A stretch of DNA of 64,000 nucleotides from an uncultured Akkermansia sp. (lineage in GTDB: Bacteria; Verrucomicrobiota; Verrucomicrobiia; Verrucomicrobiales; Akkermansiaceae). A program made the position numbers and the translations under genes. Positions 1 to 8,848 of the stretch are shown in pieces (positions within the stretch are counted from its first letter, which is position 1; every line of letters begins with the position of its first letter). Under the pieces are notes generated by a model that had not been told where the DNA came from, did not search any database, and saw only the letters and a program-made list of their open reading frames with translations. The stretch lies in NCBI GenBank assembly GCA_947629715.1, contig CANRET010000001.1:32633-96632 (forward strand), written 5' to 3'.

Positions 1-1402
1 GAGTGAGAGTCCGGCTCGTGAAAACATCCTCCATGAGGGCAACCTGTTCGGCCGTGGCAGGCGCCTTTTCGCTGAACGTAGGTCCGCCCTCAAGAATGGC
101 CTTCATCACGTAGTCCGGATACGGGTTTTCCCCCACAACCGGCAGTTTGTACTTCTGCCCTCGAATCATTGCGAATACGCTTGCTTCGTTCTTGTCCAGC
201 GCATTGACGATTTGCGCAGCACGCAGCGCCGGAGGATAGACTACGGGCTTCAGATCGGCAAGCGCCTGCTTGTGCTCATCGTACGAACGAGCCGTACCGA
301 TAAGGGCAAGGGCGCGGGAAAACTGCTCCATGTCATTGATATGACTCTGCACGCTGCGCAAAGTCTCCCGGTGCGGGGCAATCAGCCTGTCTTCCAGGCC
401 AAAAATGTCTTTGGCGTCCTGAAAGTCATTCATGAGACCCGTCAGGTGGCGCATGGCTTCCTGTAAACGCGGCAAATCTTCAGCCGTCTCTCCGGTCAAC
501 TTCGGCGCAGGAAAAGGCTCGGAAAAACGCTTGATATGATCACGCTTTTGCTGCTCGAGAATCTCCCGCTCCGGGCGGCATAATTCATCCCACTGCGCCA
601 TCAATTTTCCGGCAAAAGGAGCAGGCAAGGCCCGTATACGGCGTAAAAAACGCGCTCTCTCCTCAAGGCTGAGCGATGAGACCGCCTCGAGCTTTTCATA
701 GAGCTGCATCCGGCGCGTCAGCTCGCCGCTTTCGCGGAGGACGGCTTGCCGCCAATGGCGCGCAGCCTCCGCAATGGACGCCACGCCGCCATGCACGAGA
801 CGATTAATGCCGGTATCCGTCGCTTTCAGCAATCCGTCCGCGCGTTCCCAATTTTTCTCACTCACAGCATCACTCAGTTGGGATGCAAGGTTGTCGGCTC
901 TCCCCCGCAAAATGAGAACGAGACTTACCAGCGCCAACAAAAAAACGCCGAGTACGACCAACCTCACCACGCGGCTGCGCGTGCTCTTTTTTCGGCGGCG
1001 TGAAAGTTCCTTTTTCAAAAGACCTGACAGCGAGCGCGTTCCCTGCGGAGCCGGCTGACCGGCGGATTTGAGTACTTTGATGTGCATCCGGAGATCCCGG
1101 TACGCCATCTGCAATTCCGGGGTGTGAGAGCAGGCTATCGCCTGAGGACTGCTGAAGCTCCTGAGCATGGCCGCAATGCTCTGTTGTCCCTCCAGTACAG
1201 CGCGAGCGGTACGCTGTCGCTTATTTTCAGTCACGCGCAAAGGTTTTCCGGCGTTCATGCGCGCGAGTTCTTCGGCAACCTCCGCATCTTCCGGGTATGT
1301 GCGATGCATGCGCTCGAGCAGCGTCCGAGCCTCATCCACATGCCCGGACAAGACGCAGCGACGCAGGGCGCGCCATTCATCTGCTTTGGGATGGCGAGAC
1401 AT
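1..1402 (-). CDS. Membrane protein of GTPase cassette (3' part beyond window)
   Basis: The frame stays open from an ATG at 1402 to the window edge, so the C-terminus is missing; about 467 residues are visible. The first ~50 residues look like a short helical-repeat (TPR-like) segment. A basic stretch (RRRKKSTRSR, about 134-143) precedes one membrane helix at about 146-165 (VVRLVVLGVFLLALVSLVLI). The rest is charged and helical, rich in Glu, Arg and Leu. The start overlaps the upstream GAP1-like gene by 26 bp, which implies co-translation. I recognise no enzymatic motif. By position it is the membrane component of the GTPase/GAP1-like cassette; its function is unknown. Confidence 0.8.
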   Translation of the reverse strand, partial: MSRHPKADEWRALRRCVLSGHVDEARTLLERMHRTYPEDAEVAEELARMNAGKPLRVTENKRQRTARAVLEGQQSIAAMLRSFSSPQAIACSHTPELQMAYRDLRMHIKVLKSAGQPAPQGTRSLSGLLKKELSRRRKKSTRSRVVRLVVLGVFLLALVSLVLILRGRADNLASQLSDAVSEKNWERADGLLKATDTGINRLVHGGVASIAEAARHWRQAVLRESGELTRRMQLYEKLEAVSSLSLEERARFLRRIRALPAPFAGKLMAQWDELCRPEREILEQQKRDHIKRFSEPFPAPKLTGETAEDLPRLQEAMRHLTGLMNDFQDAKDIFGLEDRLIAPHRETLRSVQSHINDMEQFSRALALIGTARSYDEHKQALADLKPVVYPPALRAAQIVNALDKNEASVFAMIRGQKYKLPVVGENPYPDYVMKAILEGGPTFSEKAPATAEQVALMEDVFTSRTLT

Positions 1403-2534
1403 CGGCGTGCGATCTTTTGTGTTTTACAGTCGGGAGAGGGACGTCGTCCTCCGCCGCAGGAGCCGGAGAAAGGACTTTGTCACGTACGGACGGGATCGAA
1501 GGGCGGCGAGGCTCTGAGCTTTTTTCGCTGAGCAATCCCGGCAACATCGCCGCACCGCACAAAACAACCGCACTACCTATCACGACCGGCAATATGTACG
1601 ACTTGCGCGGCAGTTCCGCCCCGGAATTCAGTTCCAATAAATCCGCAGAGCTGTACTCTGCATGCCGACAGGACATCATCACAGGCAATGCTGCCAGCGG
1701 AGAAAGCCTGGCAGCAGATTCCGACGGATCACCGGGGGGAGGAGGCAACGTGTCCTCGATCTTGGGGCTCAAAGTTTCGGCGGATGGCATCGCGGTCAAC
1801 CCGGGACGAAGCTCCAACACAGGCGTCTCAGCCTCACGCGCTCTTTGCTTAAGCGGCGAATTCGCCATGCAGAACAAGCGCTCCTTTCTCTCCGGCAAAC
1901 GCAACTCCATTGTCGGTACGCAAAACCCCATTCCCCACCCGCGATCTTCTCTCTGAGCGTCGCTCTCGTGCAACAGACTCAACATGTCTCTCGTACGCAC
2001 ACCGACGGGCAAGCTCACCACGCACCCATCGCAGTAAGGCGCCTGCTGCAGCGCCCAGGCAGACGTTGCATGACCGGTCAACACTTTCCACGTAGCACAC
2101 ATGTGCGGTGAGGGACAAGTTCCGCGAAAACAAGCTTCTGCTTCGTCCATGATTGTGGGCTGTCCACGCCATTCTTTCGCCCAAAATCTCTGCAATTCCA
2201 GCATGAGAGCCACACCGGCAGGCGTAGCGCAATCATCAGCTCGCAACAAATTGCAACGTTCAGAGTCGCGCAGAACCAGATGGTGAATCGTACGAGCGCC
2301 ATCCTGTCCCCTTCTCGCGGAAACCAGCACGTGAAAAAGCTCTCCGCCATCCGGGACGGTCGTGTAGCAGAACGTCGGCTCATCGGCGACCGCGCGGGCG
2401 ATGCGAAGGGTACGCTGCGCCACGAACCGTTCCAGATCGGCGCTCATGCTGCGGGTGCGCACTACGGCGGTGGCATTTGCGCCCGTCGTCTCCGACTCCT
2501 GCGTCCGCACAGTGTAGATGAGCTGGTAGGACAT
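1377..2534 (-). CDS. GAP1-N2-like GTPase-associated protein with C-terminal membrane anchor
   Basis: 385 aa, starting 16 bp after the GTPase gene. The N-terminus begins SYQLIYTV, then a conserved 'RSMS..L' stretch, then QDGARTIHHLVL at about 77-88. From memory these match the GTPase-associated protein 1 N-terminal domain type 2 (opening QLIYT, then D..gRt..aHHLV). The middle is Cys-rich. A Pro-rich linker (about 255-275) leads to one membrane helix at about 313-335, then a basic tail. In related conflict systems GAP1 proteins are encoded beside a dedicated GTPase and are thought to couple with it. Here the protein appears membrane-anchored, with no separate GAP1-M or GAP1-C region recognisable by eye. 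The family call is from motif memory only. Confidence 0.6.
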   Translation of the reverse strand: MSYQLIYTVRTQESETTGANATAVVRTRSMSADLERFVAQRTLRIARAVADEPTFCYTTVPDGGELFHVLVSARRGQDGARTIHHLVLRDSERCNLLRADDCATPAGVALMLELQRFWAKEWRGQPTIMDEAEACFRGTCPSPHMCATWKVLTGHATSAWALQQAPYCDGCVVSLPVGVRTRDMLSLLHESDAQREDRGWGMGFCVPTMELRLPERKERLFCMANSPLKQRAREAETPVLELRPGLTAMPSAETLSPKIEDTLPPPPGDPSESAARLSPLAALPVMMSCRHAEYSSADLLELNSGAELPRKSYILPVVIGSAVVLCGAAMLPGLLSEKSSEPRRPSIPSVRDKVLSPAPAAEDDVPLPTVKHKRSHADVSPSQSR

Positions 2535-2550
2535 AGCCGGTCAGAAACAT

Positions 2551-4317
2551 TCAACTGCGACTTTTACGCAGAAGATCAGGTTCCTTGCAGTGCAATGCCC
2601 AGAGCATGGGATCGATCACGCGATTAGGCTTTACTTTGCCATTTGCCGGAACGCAGTACGCCTCTCCCCGCTCATCCGTAACCTCCGCCGTCTCCCCACC
2701 GAAAGAACTTACGGCGAAATAACGCACATTGCTGGATACGGTCTCCGCATTGGTGCAGATATTCGGAGAAATATTGAAGAGGAATTCACGCAAACGCTTT
2801 GAGTTGGCATCGACAAACTTCGGCTGGAATTGTCCGTTGCGGACACTGGGAAGCAACGGCTCGGGACCGAGCAAGTCCTGCCAAACGTCACTTTTGCCGA
2901 TGATGATGGCAAGCGGTACGGCCAGCTTCTTTTCCGGCGGCAGATGCAAGGCCGAGCGCAACCTCATTTCCACATCCGAAAGCATGAGAGCCTGACGCTC
3001 ACGCACCCGGCGCCCTTTCGCTTTACTCGCGCCGTCGTCCATTTTAATGATCTTGCGGAATGCGATATCTGCCGTGGGATCAAAGAGGAAAAAAATTGCA
3101 GACGCCGCCTCCAAATGTCCGGCCTCATCCTCCGCCTCTTTCCCGTCCGGCTCATAACCGGTTCCGGCGGTATCGTAAAGCGTCACGCTGCACGTCTTGC
3201 TCCCACTGCTCAGACTGTATGTGAAAGGACGGGGCACGCGCACATAACGTCCATCGCGCCACACATCGTGATACAGCTCTCCGGAGGAAGATGTCCGGGC
3301 AAGAATAGCGCTCTGCGGATTATCGGCAGAAAACAACTTCATACGCATGGAGTTGAGCGAAGCATTGCCGGACGCGTCCGAATCTCGAAAGGCAATTCCG
3401 AACTCACGTGACAAGGCATACTCCAACTGGTGCAGCATCGTCGTCAGATAGTAGGTCTTCCCGGACCCGGGCGTCCCGACAAGCGAAAAAATCATTTGCC
3501 TCGCCTTCATGAAGAAGGAGGGCAATTTATGATGGCAGCGCGGGCAGGCGTACTCTCGAACACTCAGCCCCATTGCATCCACAGGCACTCCCTGCCGGTC
3601 CAGATTAATGGGTGTAAACCGTTGCTGAGCCTTCTCGCCCAGGATGGTGTCTCCCGTCAAATTCGGGTGCGCGGATACAGCCAGCGCCTGGGAGATCGGA
3701 AAACGCTGCCAGCAATGAGGGCAGCACACTTCCCTGCCCCCATCATCTTTTTGATCGTTGCTGTCTTTCACCGTGCGCACAGCGCGCCCGCCCCCGGACA
3801 ACTCACCGTGTTCTTCCGCCACAAAACGCGCCACCTCCCGGATATCGTCCAACTCAAATGCACATGTTGCAAGCCCCTTGAAAACCACGAGCTTCTTCCC
3901 ACGCGGCTCCTTGGGCAAAGCGTCGACGTCCTCCAGCTTCATGGCCTCGCTCCACTTTCCGGAACTCTTGTCGTACACGTACCATTCGGTCGGATTGAAT
4001 AAGCCAAAATCAGGCATGAAACGCTCATCCCCCAGCCATGCGATAAAGCATCCCCCCCCTAACACGAATAAATTGGGCGAGTTAAGTCGTAACTGAACCT
4101 CTCGTTCCGTCCTCTCTCCGTTGAAGGAATAACTGCCAACCGTCAAATGGGGGAAAAAGCGACATACCCCCCCCTGCAACGCAAAAGTCCCTCCTAACTC
4201 AGAACGCATCTTACAGCGAAAAACACTCCCCTGCCCCCGTCCTATCGTCATAAACGAGGCATCCGAAACACGCAACTTCTTGCTTAAACAATCGAATATG
4301 TACAGTCTGTTATCCAT
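2551..4317 (-). CDS. FHA-like/zinc-ribbon/P-loop GTPase (DO-GTPase-like)
   Basis: 588 aa. Residues about 1-100 are beta-rich with an FHA-like 'TIGRGQGSVF' segment. Two CxxC pairs (199-202 and 258-261) form a likely zinc ribbon just before the P-loop domain. Walker A is GTPGSGKT (281-288), a DTAGTG G3-type motif lies at 382-387, and GKSD (474-477) stands where TRAFAC GTPases have N/TKxD. No membrane helix is seen. It is first in a three-gene unit with the GAP1-like and membrane proteins. From established family knowledge it most resembles the double-GTPase (DO-GTPase) class of bacterial conflict systems. Other P-loop GTPases are possible because the G4 motif is non-canonical. Confidence 0.7.
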   Translation of the reverse strand: MDNRLYIFDCLSKKLRVSDASFMTIGRGQGSVFRCKMRSELGGTFALQGGVCRFFPHLTVGSYSFNGERTEREVQLRLNSPNLFVLGGGCFIAWLGDERFMPDFGLFNPTEWYVYDKSSGKWSEAMKLEDVDALPKEPRGKKLVVFKGLATCAFELDDIREVARFVAEEHGELSGGGRAVRTVKDSNDQKDDGGREVCCPHCWQRFPISQALAVSAHPNLTGDTILGEKAQQRFTPINLDRQGVPVDAMGLSVREYACPRCHHKLPSFFMKARQMIFSLVGTPGSGKTYYLTTMLHQLEYALSREFGIAFRDSDASGNASLNSMRMKLFSADNPQSAILARTSSSGELYHDVWRDGRYVRVPRPFTYSLSSGSKTCSVTLYDTAGTGYEPDGKEAEDEAGHLEAASAIFFLFDPTADIAFRKIIKMDDGASKAKGRRVRERQALMLSDVEMRLRSALHLPPEKKLAVPLAIIIGKSDVWQDLLGPEPLLPSVRNGQFQPKFVDANSKRLREFLFNISPNICTNAETVSSNVRYFAVSSFGGETAEVTDERGEAYCVPANGKVKPNRVIDPMLWALHCKEPDLLRKSRS

Positions 4318-4331
4318 CGCACTCCGAAAAT

Positions 4332-4361
4332 GTTATACCACGTCACGCCCCATGTCGTCAA
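4332..4361 (-). promoter_or_regulatory. Promoter of the GTPase cassette
   Basis: -35 TTGACG (4361-4356), 18 bp spacer, -10 TATAAC (4337-4332). The -10 ends 14 nt before the ATG at 4317. It lies back to back with the znuA promoter. Confidence 0.6.
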
Positions 4362-4393
4362 GCCCTATCATCCTGTTTTGCTCGGTGTGCGGC

Positions 4394-4422
4394 TTGACTT
4401 TTTGATTCTCTGACGCTATGCT
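4394..4422 (+). promoter_or_regulatory. Promoter of the znu-type operon, leaderless geometry
   Basis: -35 TTGACT (4394-4399), 17 bp spacer, -10 TATGCT (4417-4422). Only 6 nt separate the -10 box from the ATG, so transcription would begin at or beside the start codon. No Zur-like palindrome was recognised. Confidence 0.65.
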
Positions 4423-4428
4423 GATTCT

Positions 4429-5307
4429 ATGCGCTTGTTCGTGCTCACGCTGCTGCTTATTTCATCGCTGTCGAGTGCAGGGGCGGATCTTCGTATAGCA
4501 AGTCTGCATCCGTTGCTCAGCGAAATGGCCAGGCGTGTGGGTGGCGATGACGTGGAGGTCGTGGACATCTTCCCTCGCGGCGGAGAGCTCCACCGCTTCG
4601 AACCGAGCGCCCGAGAACTGTCTGCAGCTGCAGGTTGCCGCTTTATACTTGCTTGCGGCAAGGGAACAGAGCCCTATCTGGGGGCCTTGCGAGAATCGCT
4701 TAATCCATTTAAGGTAAGCATTTTGGAGCTTGGAGACACTGTGCCGGACGTGATGACGCCGGACGGGGCCGCAGCAGATCCGCACTGGTGGAATGCTCCG
4801 GAAAATATGAAGCGCGCCGCTATTTCTCTCGCGATGACTCTGGCGCAGGCATTGCCGAACAGAAAAGAGGCTTTGCGCACGCGTCTCGCCGAATACGCGC
4901 GCTGCATGGACATGCTGACGCGTGAGGCGCGTCTCGCTCTGTCGCGCGTCCCACAGGAGCGACGCACCCTGGTCACGGCGCACGCTGCCATGTGTCATTT
5001 TTGCGAGGCGTTCCGACTGATGCCATTGGCTGTGCAGGGAGTAGCGACAGAGAGCGAGGGCGATATGGCTACGGTGGCACAATTCATCCGTGAACTGCGG
5101 GCGCGCGGCGTTCGCCGAATCTATGCCGAAGTGCGCGATGCTCCGCGATTTTTACAAAATATCGCAGAAGCGGCCGGAATTTCGCTTGGGGAACTGGTCA
5201 TGGACGGCGTCGCTCCCGGTCAACCTCCTTACGAAGTCATTTTTCGGTTCAACTTGCGTGCTGTATGCGATGGCCTTTCGGTTCCGTTTGAAACGTCCCC
5301 ATCATGA
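4429..5307 (+). CDS. znuA: Zinc/manganese ABC transporter substrate-binding protein
   Basis: 292 aa of the ZnuA/TroA cluster-9 family. It has a signal peptide (about 1-19, ending SSAGA). Expected metal ligands are visible: His55 in ELHRFEPS, His119 in DPHWW, His185 in TAHAAMCHF, and an acidic residue near the C-terminus (Asp259 in MDG). The protein captures Zn(II) or Mn(II) outside the membrane and delivers it to the permease. It lacks the long His-rich loop of many zinc-specific members, so the metal is not certain. It is the first gene of a four-gene overlapping operon. Confidence 0.85.
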   Translation: MRLFVLTLLLISSLSSAGADLRIASLHPLLSEMARRVGGDDVEVVDIFPRGGELHRFEPSARELSAAAGCRFILACGKGTEPYLGALRESLNPFKVSILELGDTVPDVMTPDGAAADPHWWNAPENMKRAAISLAMTLAQALPNRKEALRTRLAEYARCMDMLTREARLALSRVPQERRTLVTAHAAMCHFCEAFRLMPLAVQGVATESEGDMATVAQFIRELRARGVRRIYAEVRDAPRFLQNIAEAAGISLGELVMDGVAPGQPPYEVIFRFNLRAVCDGLSVPFETSPS

Positions 5308-5744
5308 AAAAGCCGTTGAAAACTCTCGCCTATTGCGCACTGGGCATTGTCATCGCCGGCCTGCCTCTGATATTTTTCAACGTCAGGTCCGATCCGGCAC
5401 GCGAGGTCAATCCTGCCGCAACGGAGGAGATTCGGGTCATGGCCCCGATCTTGGTACGCTACACGAACGCTCCGGCCGAGATTCGGATTCTGCGCACCGG
5501 TGATGAAATCTTACGCTTGCAGCCGGATTGCAGCGGCCAGTGGTACGGCGCGCTTCCCTTGCCTCCCATCCACCCCGGATCTGTGCTTGAACTTGAGGTG
5601 CAGGCCCGATGGGCGCATCCCCCCACTGCTCGACAAGTTATCACCCTGCAGCTTTTCCCTCCCGGTCTTCCGACGGCAACCGATACCCAATGGACCGATA
5701 CCCCTGCGAATGAGCTGCACAGCATCTTCCTCTTCCGATGGTAA
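5304..5744 (+). CDS. Unknown membrane-anchored protein inside the metal ABC operon
   Basis: 146 aa, overlapping znuA by 4 bp (ATGA) and the ATPase gene by 7 bp, so it is translationally coupled to both. A membrane helix or uncleaved signal sits at about 8-26. The rest is beta-rich and aromatic, ends in LFRW, and looks extracytoplasmic. No known domain was recognised and no metal-ligand cluster stands out. Its place between binding protein and ATPase suggests an accessory role in metal uptake, as inference only. Confidence 0.75.
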   Translation: MKKPLKTLAYCALGIVIAGLPLIFFNVRSDPAREVNPAATEEIRVMAPILVRYTNAPAEIRILRTGDEILRLQPDCSGQWYGALPLPPIHPGSVLELEVQARWAHPPTARQVITLQLFPPGLPTATDTQWTDTPANELHSIFLFRW

Positions 5745-6511
5745 ATTGCAGAGATCATGTATGTTGGGGAGCAGCTGACCCCAATCACCACCCGCACGAG
5801 CTGCTGGTACGCCGACTCTCGGCGACATACGCGCGCGCGGAGCGACCGGCAATCTCCGGTATCTCCTTCAGCATTCATTGCGGTCACACCCTCGCGATCA
5901 TGGGGCCCAACGGTGCCGGCAAATCCACCTTGCTCAACGTGCTGGCCGGCATCATGCCTCCGGATGAGGGAGAAGTGTTGTGGGACGGTCACCCGTTGCA
6001 CAACACGCGCCGAGAAGTTGCCTGGCTTCCCCAGCGCAGTGAGATGGATCTCTCCTTTCCTATCACGGTGCGCGAGCTGGTTGAGATGGGACGCTATCCG
6101 GCTCTAGGCGCATGGGGAAGCATGGGAGAGCATGATGTCAACATGGTCAACAAGGCTCTTCACACGCTGGAGATCGATTCTCTGCAGCGCCGACAAATTG
6201 CCGAACTCTCCGGTGGGCAACTCCAGCGCGCTTTTCTGGCCCGCGCGCTCGCCCAGGAGGCCCATATCCTGCTTCTCGACGAACCATTCACCGGACTGGA
6301 TGCTCCCGGTGCTCACTCTCTCGGACTGCTTCTCGGCGAACTCGCACACGAAGGGCGTCTGGTGATCGCGAGTTACCACGATATCAGCAACGCGTCTCAG
6401 TACTTCGACAGCGTCCTGCTGCTGCATTGTGAACAACGGGCATACGGACGAAGTGCGGAAACTCTGGCGCCTCAAAACATCAACCGCGCGTACGGCGCCG
6501 TCGGCCTATGA
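5738..6511 (+). CDS. znuC: Metal ABC transporter ATP-binding protein
   Basis: 257 aa ABC ATPase. Walker A is GPNGAGKST (56-64), the signature LSGGQLQRA follows, Walker B is ILLLDEPFTGLD, and a switch His lies in SYHD. It hydrolyses ATP to power the cluster-9 metal importer. The first ~22 residues (Cys/His-containing) are longer than usual. The start at 5738 overlaps the upstream stop and no better start exists before the nucleotide-binding core. The next gene overlaps by 4 bp. Confidence 0.85.
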   Translation: MVNCRDHVCWGAADPNHHPHELLVRRLSATYARAERPAISGISFSIHCGHTLAIMGPNGAGKSTLLNVLAGIMPPDEGEVLWDGHPLHNTRREVAWLPQRSEMDLSFPITVRELVEMGRYPALGAWGSMGEHDVNMVNKALHTLEIDSLQRRQIAELSGGQLQRAFLARALAQEAHILLLDEPFTGLDAPGAHSLGLLLGELAHEGRLVIASYHDISNASQYFDSVLLLHCEQRAYGRSAETLAPQNINRAYGAVGL

Positions 6512-7329
6512 ATGAATTTTTAAGCTACCTTGCCGAACCCATCGCTCTGCGTACGCTGTGGGCCTGTGCTGTAATCGGCTTTGTGGATGGTTACGTAAGC
6601 GCGCTGGTTGTTCTGCGGCGTTCCTCTCTTCAGATAGGCGCAGTTTCGTGTGCCCTTCTCCCCGGGATTGCCATCGGCATACTGCTCTTCGGGCTGGGGC
6701 AATGGAGCGCACTTGTTGGGGCCATTGCCGCCGGCATGTTGGTGGGACTGAGTTCCCTTTTTGTAGCGCGCACGACCCGACTGCACCATGATGCAGCTCT
6801 CGCCGTTATCCACTCCGCTGCCTTTGCCTTCGGGTACGTCGTTTTGGTTCGCCTGGGCATGCAACAGAAAGTCGATGATTGGCTTTTCGGCAATATCATG
6901 AGCATGAGCTACGCCGATCTTTGCCTGGCGTACGCCACGGGCGCTGCAGCTCTGTTGTGCATCACGGCCTTCATGCGACCGCTTCTCCTCTGGCTTTTCG
7001 ATCCGAATGCCGCCACCAGTTTCGGTTTACCCACGCGTGCCATCAGCTATGGAGTGTACGCTCTCATCATTCTGGCGCTCGTATCATCGTTACAGGCGGT
7101 AGGAGCGCTGCTCACACTCGGGCTGCTCGTAGCCCCGGCAGGCATCATGCGCCTGCTCACCAACCGAGCTGAACTCATGTTCTGGGGAGCCGGCGCCATA
7201 GGGGGAGGCTGCAGCATCGCCGCCTTCTTCATATCCTATCCGCTCGGACTGCACCTCGGCGCCACAATCATCCTGCTTTTGGGCATCGCATTCTGCGTAG
7301 CGTGGCGCTTTCGTTCATCGTCTCGCTGA
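6508..7329 (+). CDS. znuB: Metal ABC transporter permease
   Basis: 273 aa integral membrane protein of the ABC-3 (ZnuB/TroC) family with about eight hydrophobic segments. It begins with the 'FL...ALRTLWACAVIGFVDGYVSALVVLRR' pattern typical of the family and has a late Gly/Ala/Leu-rich 'LLVAPAGIMRLL' segment. It forms the inner-membrane channel with the ATPase encoded just upstream, overlapping it by ATGA. It is the last gene of the operon and converges on hemC 73 bp away. No strong intrinsic terminator is visible between them. Confidence 0.85.
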   Translation: MNEFLSYLAEPIALRTLWACAVIGFVDGYVSALVVLRRSSLQIGAVSCALLPGIAIGILLFGLGQWSALVGAIAAGMLVGLSSLFVARTTRLHHDAALAVIHSAAFAFGYVVLVRLGMQQKVDDWLFGNIMSMSYADLCLAYATGAAALLCITAFMRPLLLWLFDPNAATSFGLPTRAISYGVYALIILALVSSLQAVGALLTLGLLVAPAGIMRLLTNRAELMFWGAGAIGGGCSIAAFFISYPLGLHLGATIILLLGIAFCVAWRFRSSSR

Positions 7330-7401
7330 ACCCCACAGATTGCGCGGTGTTCCGACGATTTTTCACCCACTCGGAGGATGAAATGAGCCGCCGACGCAAG
7401 C

Positions 7402-8325
7402 TCACATGAGGCTGCGCAGTTCCTCTGCGGCAGCGCACCCGACAGTCTCCGGAGCGTTGGCAGGGCCTCGTCGGATGCAGCGCAACGCCACGCCGTCCGG
7501 GCAAAAGTAGAGGACGCGTAACTCAAGTTCCGTTCCCCGAAGCTTTGCGTACCCCCCGACCGGCGTTGAACAATCCGCCTGCAACGCCGCAAGAAAGGCT
7601 CGTTCGGCACGGATGGTCAACTCACTCGGTTCGTGGTTGATGCCGCGCACAAGATCACGCGTCACACCATCATCCCGACGCGTCTCCACCGCAATAGCGC
7701 CTTGACAAAGTGCGGGCGCAAAGCTGTCGCAATCCATATCCACAAGCGTCACTCCATCCGGCAAAATCTCCTGCAGCCTGCCCAGACGATTCAACCCGGC
7801 GCGAGCGAGAAGGATGGCATCCATTTCATTGCTCTCTGCCAGCCTGCGCAGCCGTGTGGTCACATTCCCGCGCAATTGCACCGTGCTCGCGCGTCCGCTC
7901 CAGTAGGCTCCTACCAACGCAGCGCGGCGCACACTGGATGTGCCGATGACCGGAGCATCCATATTCGCACCACGTCGGATGACAAGCGTATCATTGATTG
8001 CCTCGCGCGGGAGCACGGCGGCAATCTGCATACGCTCATCCAAGGTACCGGGCATATCCTTGCAGCTGTGCACTGCGCAGTCAATTTCCCCGCGAGCAAG
8101 CGACTCCTCAATCGCAGCGATAAACACTCCCTTATCTGCCGTATTCGTGGCCTTGTTTACCTCGCAAAGAGGGATATCCGTGCGCTCGTCGCCCGCCGTA
8201 CGGATGGGGACAACTTCGGTTTGAATGCCGGGGTGCGCATCGTGTAAAGTCTGCTCTACCAATCTGGCCTGACAAAGAGCCAGCTCGCTGCCTCGCGTGC
8301 CCAGCCGAAGTGTGAAGCGCTTCAT
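7402..8325 (-). CDS. hemC: Porphobilinogen deaminase (hydroxymethylbilane synthase)
   Basis: 307 aa. It condenses four porphobilinogens to hydroxymethylbilane in tetrapyrrole synthesis. The start MKRFTLRLGTRGSELALCQ matches the family N-terminus. HSCKDMP contains the catalytic Asp90, GTSSVRR binds substrate, and Cys252 in DCSTPVGGYA is the dipyrromethane attachment site. Longer in-frame starts up to 8451 exist but are excluded: the promoter's -10 box ends 6 nt before the ATG at 8325. No other heme gene is adjacent. Confidence 0.93.
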   Translation of the reverse strand: MKRFTLRLGTRGSELALCQARLVEQTLHDAHPGIQTEVVPIRTAGDERTDIPLCEVNKATNTADKGVFIAAIEESLARGEIDCAVHSCKDMPGTLDERMQIAAVLPREAINDTLVIRRGANMDAPVIGTSSVRRAALVGAYWSGRASTVQLRGNVTTRLRRLAESNEMDAILLARAGLNRLGRLQEILPDGVTLVDMDCDSFAPALCQGAIAVETRRDDGVTRDLVRGINHEPSELTIRAERAFLAALQADCSTPVGGYAKLRGTELELRVLYFCPDGVALRCIRRGPANAPETVGCAAAEELRSLM

Positions 8326-8331
8326 GCAGGC

Positions 8332-8360
8332 ATTGTAGCGCATGGGACTTGCTCTGTCAA
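8332..8360 (-). promoter_or_regulatory. hemC promoter, leaderless geometry
   Basis: -35 TTGACA (8360-8355), 17 bp, -10 TACAAT (8337-8332), then 6 nt to the hemC ATG. This is close to consensus and decides the start. Confidence 0.75.
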
Positions 8361-8429
8361 ACATGTTGCCCCGCACGACAAAGCAACAATATATAAAACG
8401 CCGGAACTTCGGACAGAATCTCAGATAGT

Positions 8430-8621
8430 ATGGAAGAAAGCAACGAGCCATGGACGAACAATCCGAGTGAGCCGTACAACTTGCGTAAGGCTGACAGTCT
8501 GCACGAGACCGAGCTTGGCCACACGCTTAACATGATGTACACGCTCTACTACGAAGTGCCTGACACACCGACATCTCTGCGATTTTTCCCGGAAGACTCG
8601 GAGTCTGAACAGGCGCTTTAA
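8430..8621 (+). CDS. Small acidic protein, unknown
   Basis: 63 aa, rich in Glu, Ser and Pro (starts MEESNEPW, ends EQAL), with no membrane segment. It lies divergent to hemC and upstream of the ZIP gene. A possible promoter is TTGCCC near 8366 with a TATATA box near 8390. The family is not recognised. It is kept because it fills an otherwise empty space and has sensible codon use, but it could be chance. Confidence 0.4.
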   Translation: MEESNEPWTNNPSEPYNLRKADSLHETELGHTLNMMYTLYYEVPDTPTSLRFFPEDSESEQAL

Positions 8622-8807
8622 CGCCGGAGCGTCAAACTTCCCCTATTGGAAGATACCGGGAAAAATGACGGAACGGTCGTCTGCAGGAGCCAGGAGGGAA
8701 CAAAGAGAGTGGAAAGGGGGACATCCGGAAGAGTCCGAAAAAACAAACCCTTGCGATGCAACCGGAGGCGTCCGGGATCATCGGTGATGCGTTGACCCTG
8801 CCGCTCC

Positions 8808-8836
8808 TTGACTCGCTCTGCCCGGAGTGGTATAAG
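8808..8836 (+). promoter_or_regulatory. Promoter of the ZIP transporter gene
   Basis: -35 TTGACT (8808-8813), 17 bp, -10 TATAAG (8831-8836), 12 nt before the ATG at 8849. It lies inside the longer in-frame reading starting at 8756, so the shorter start is preferred. Confidence 0.6.
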
Positions 8837-8848
8837 GACTGCATTGGT

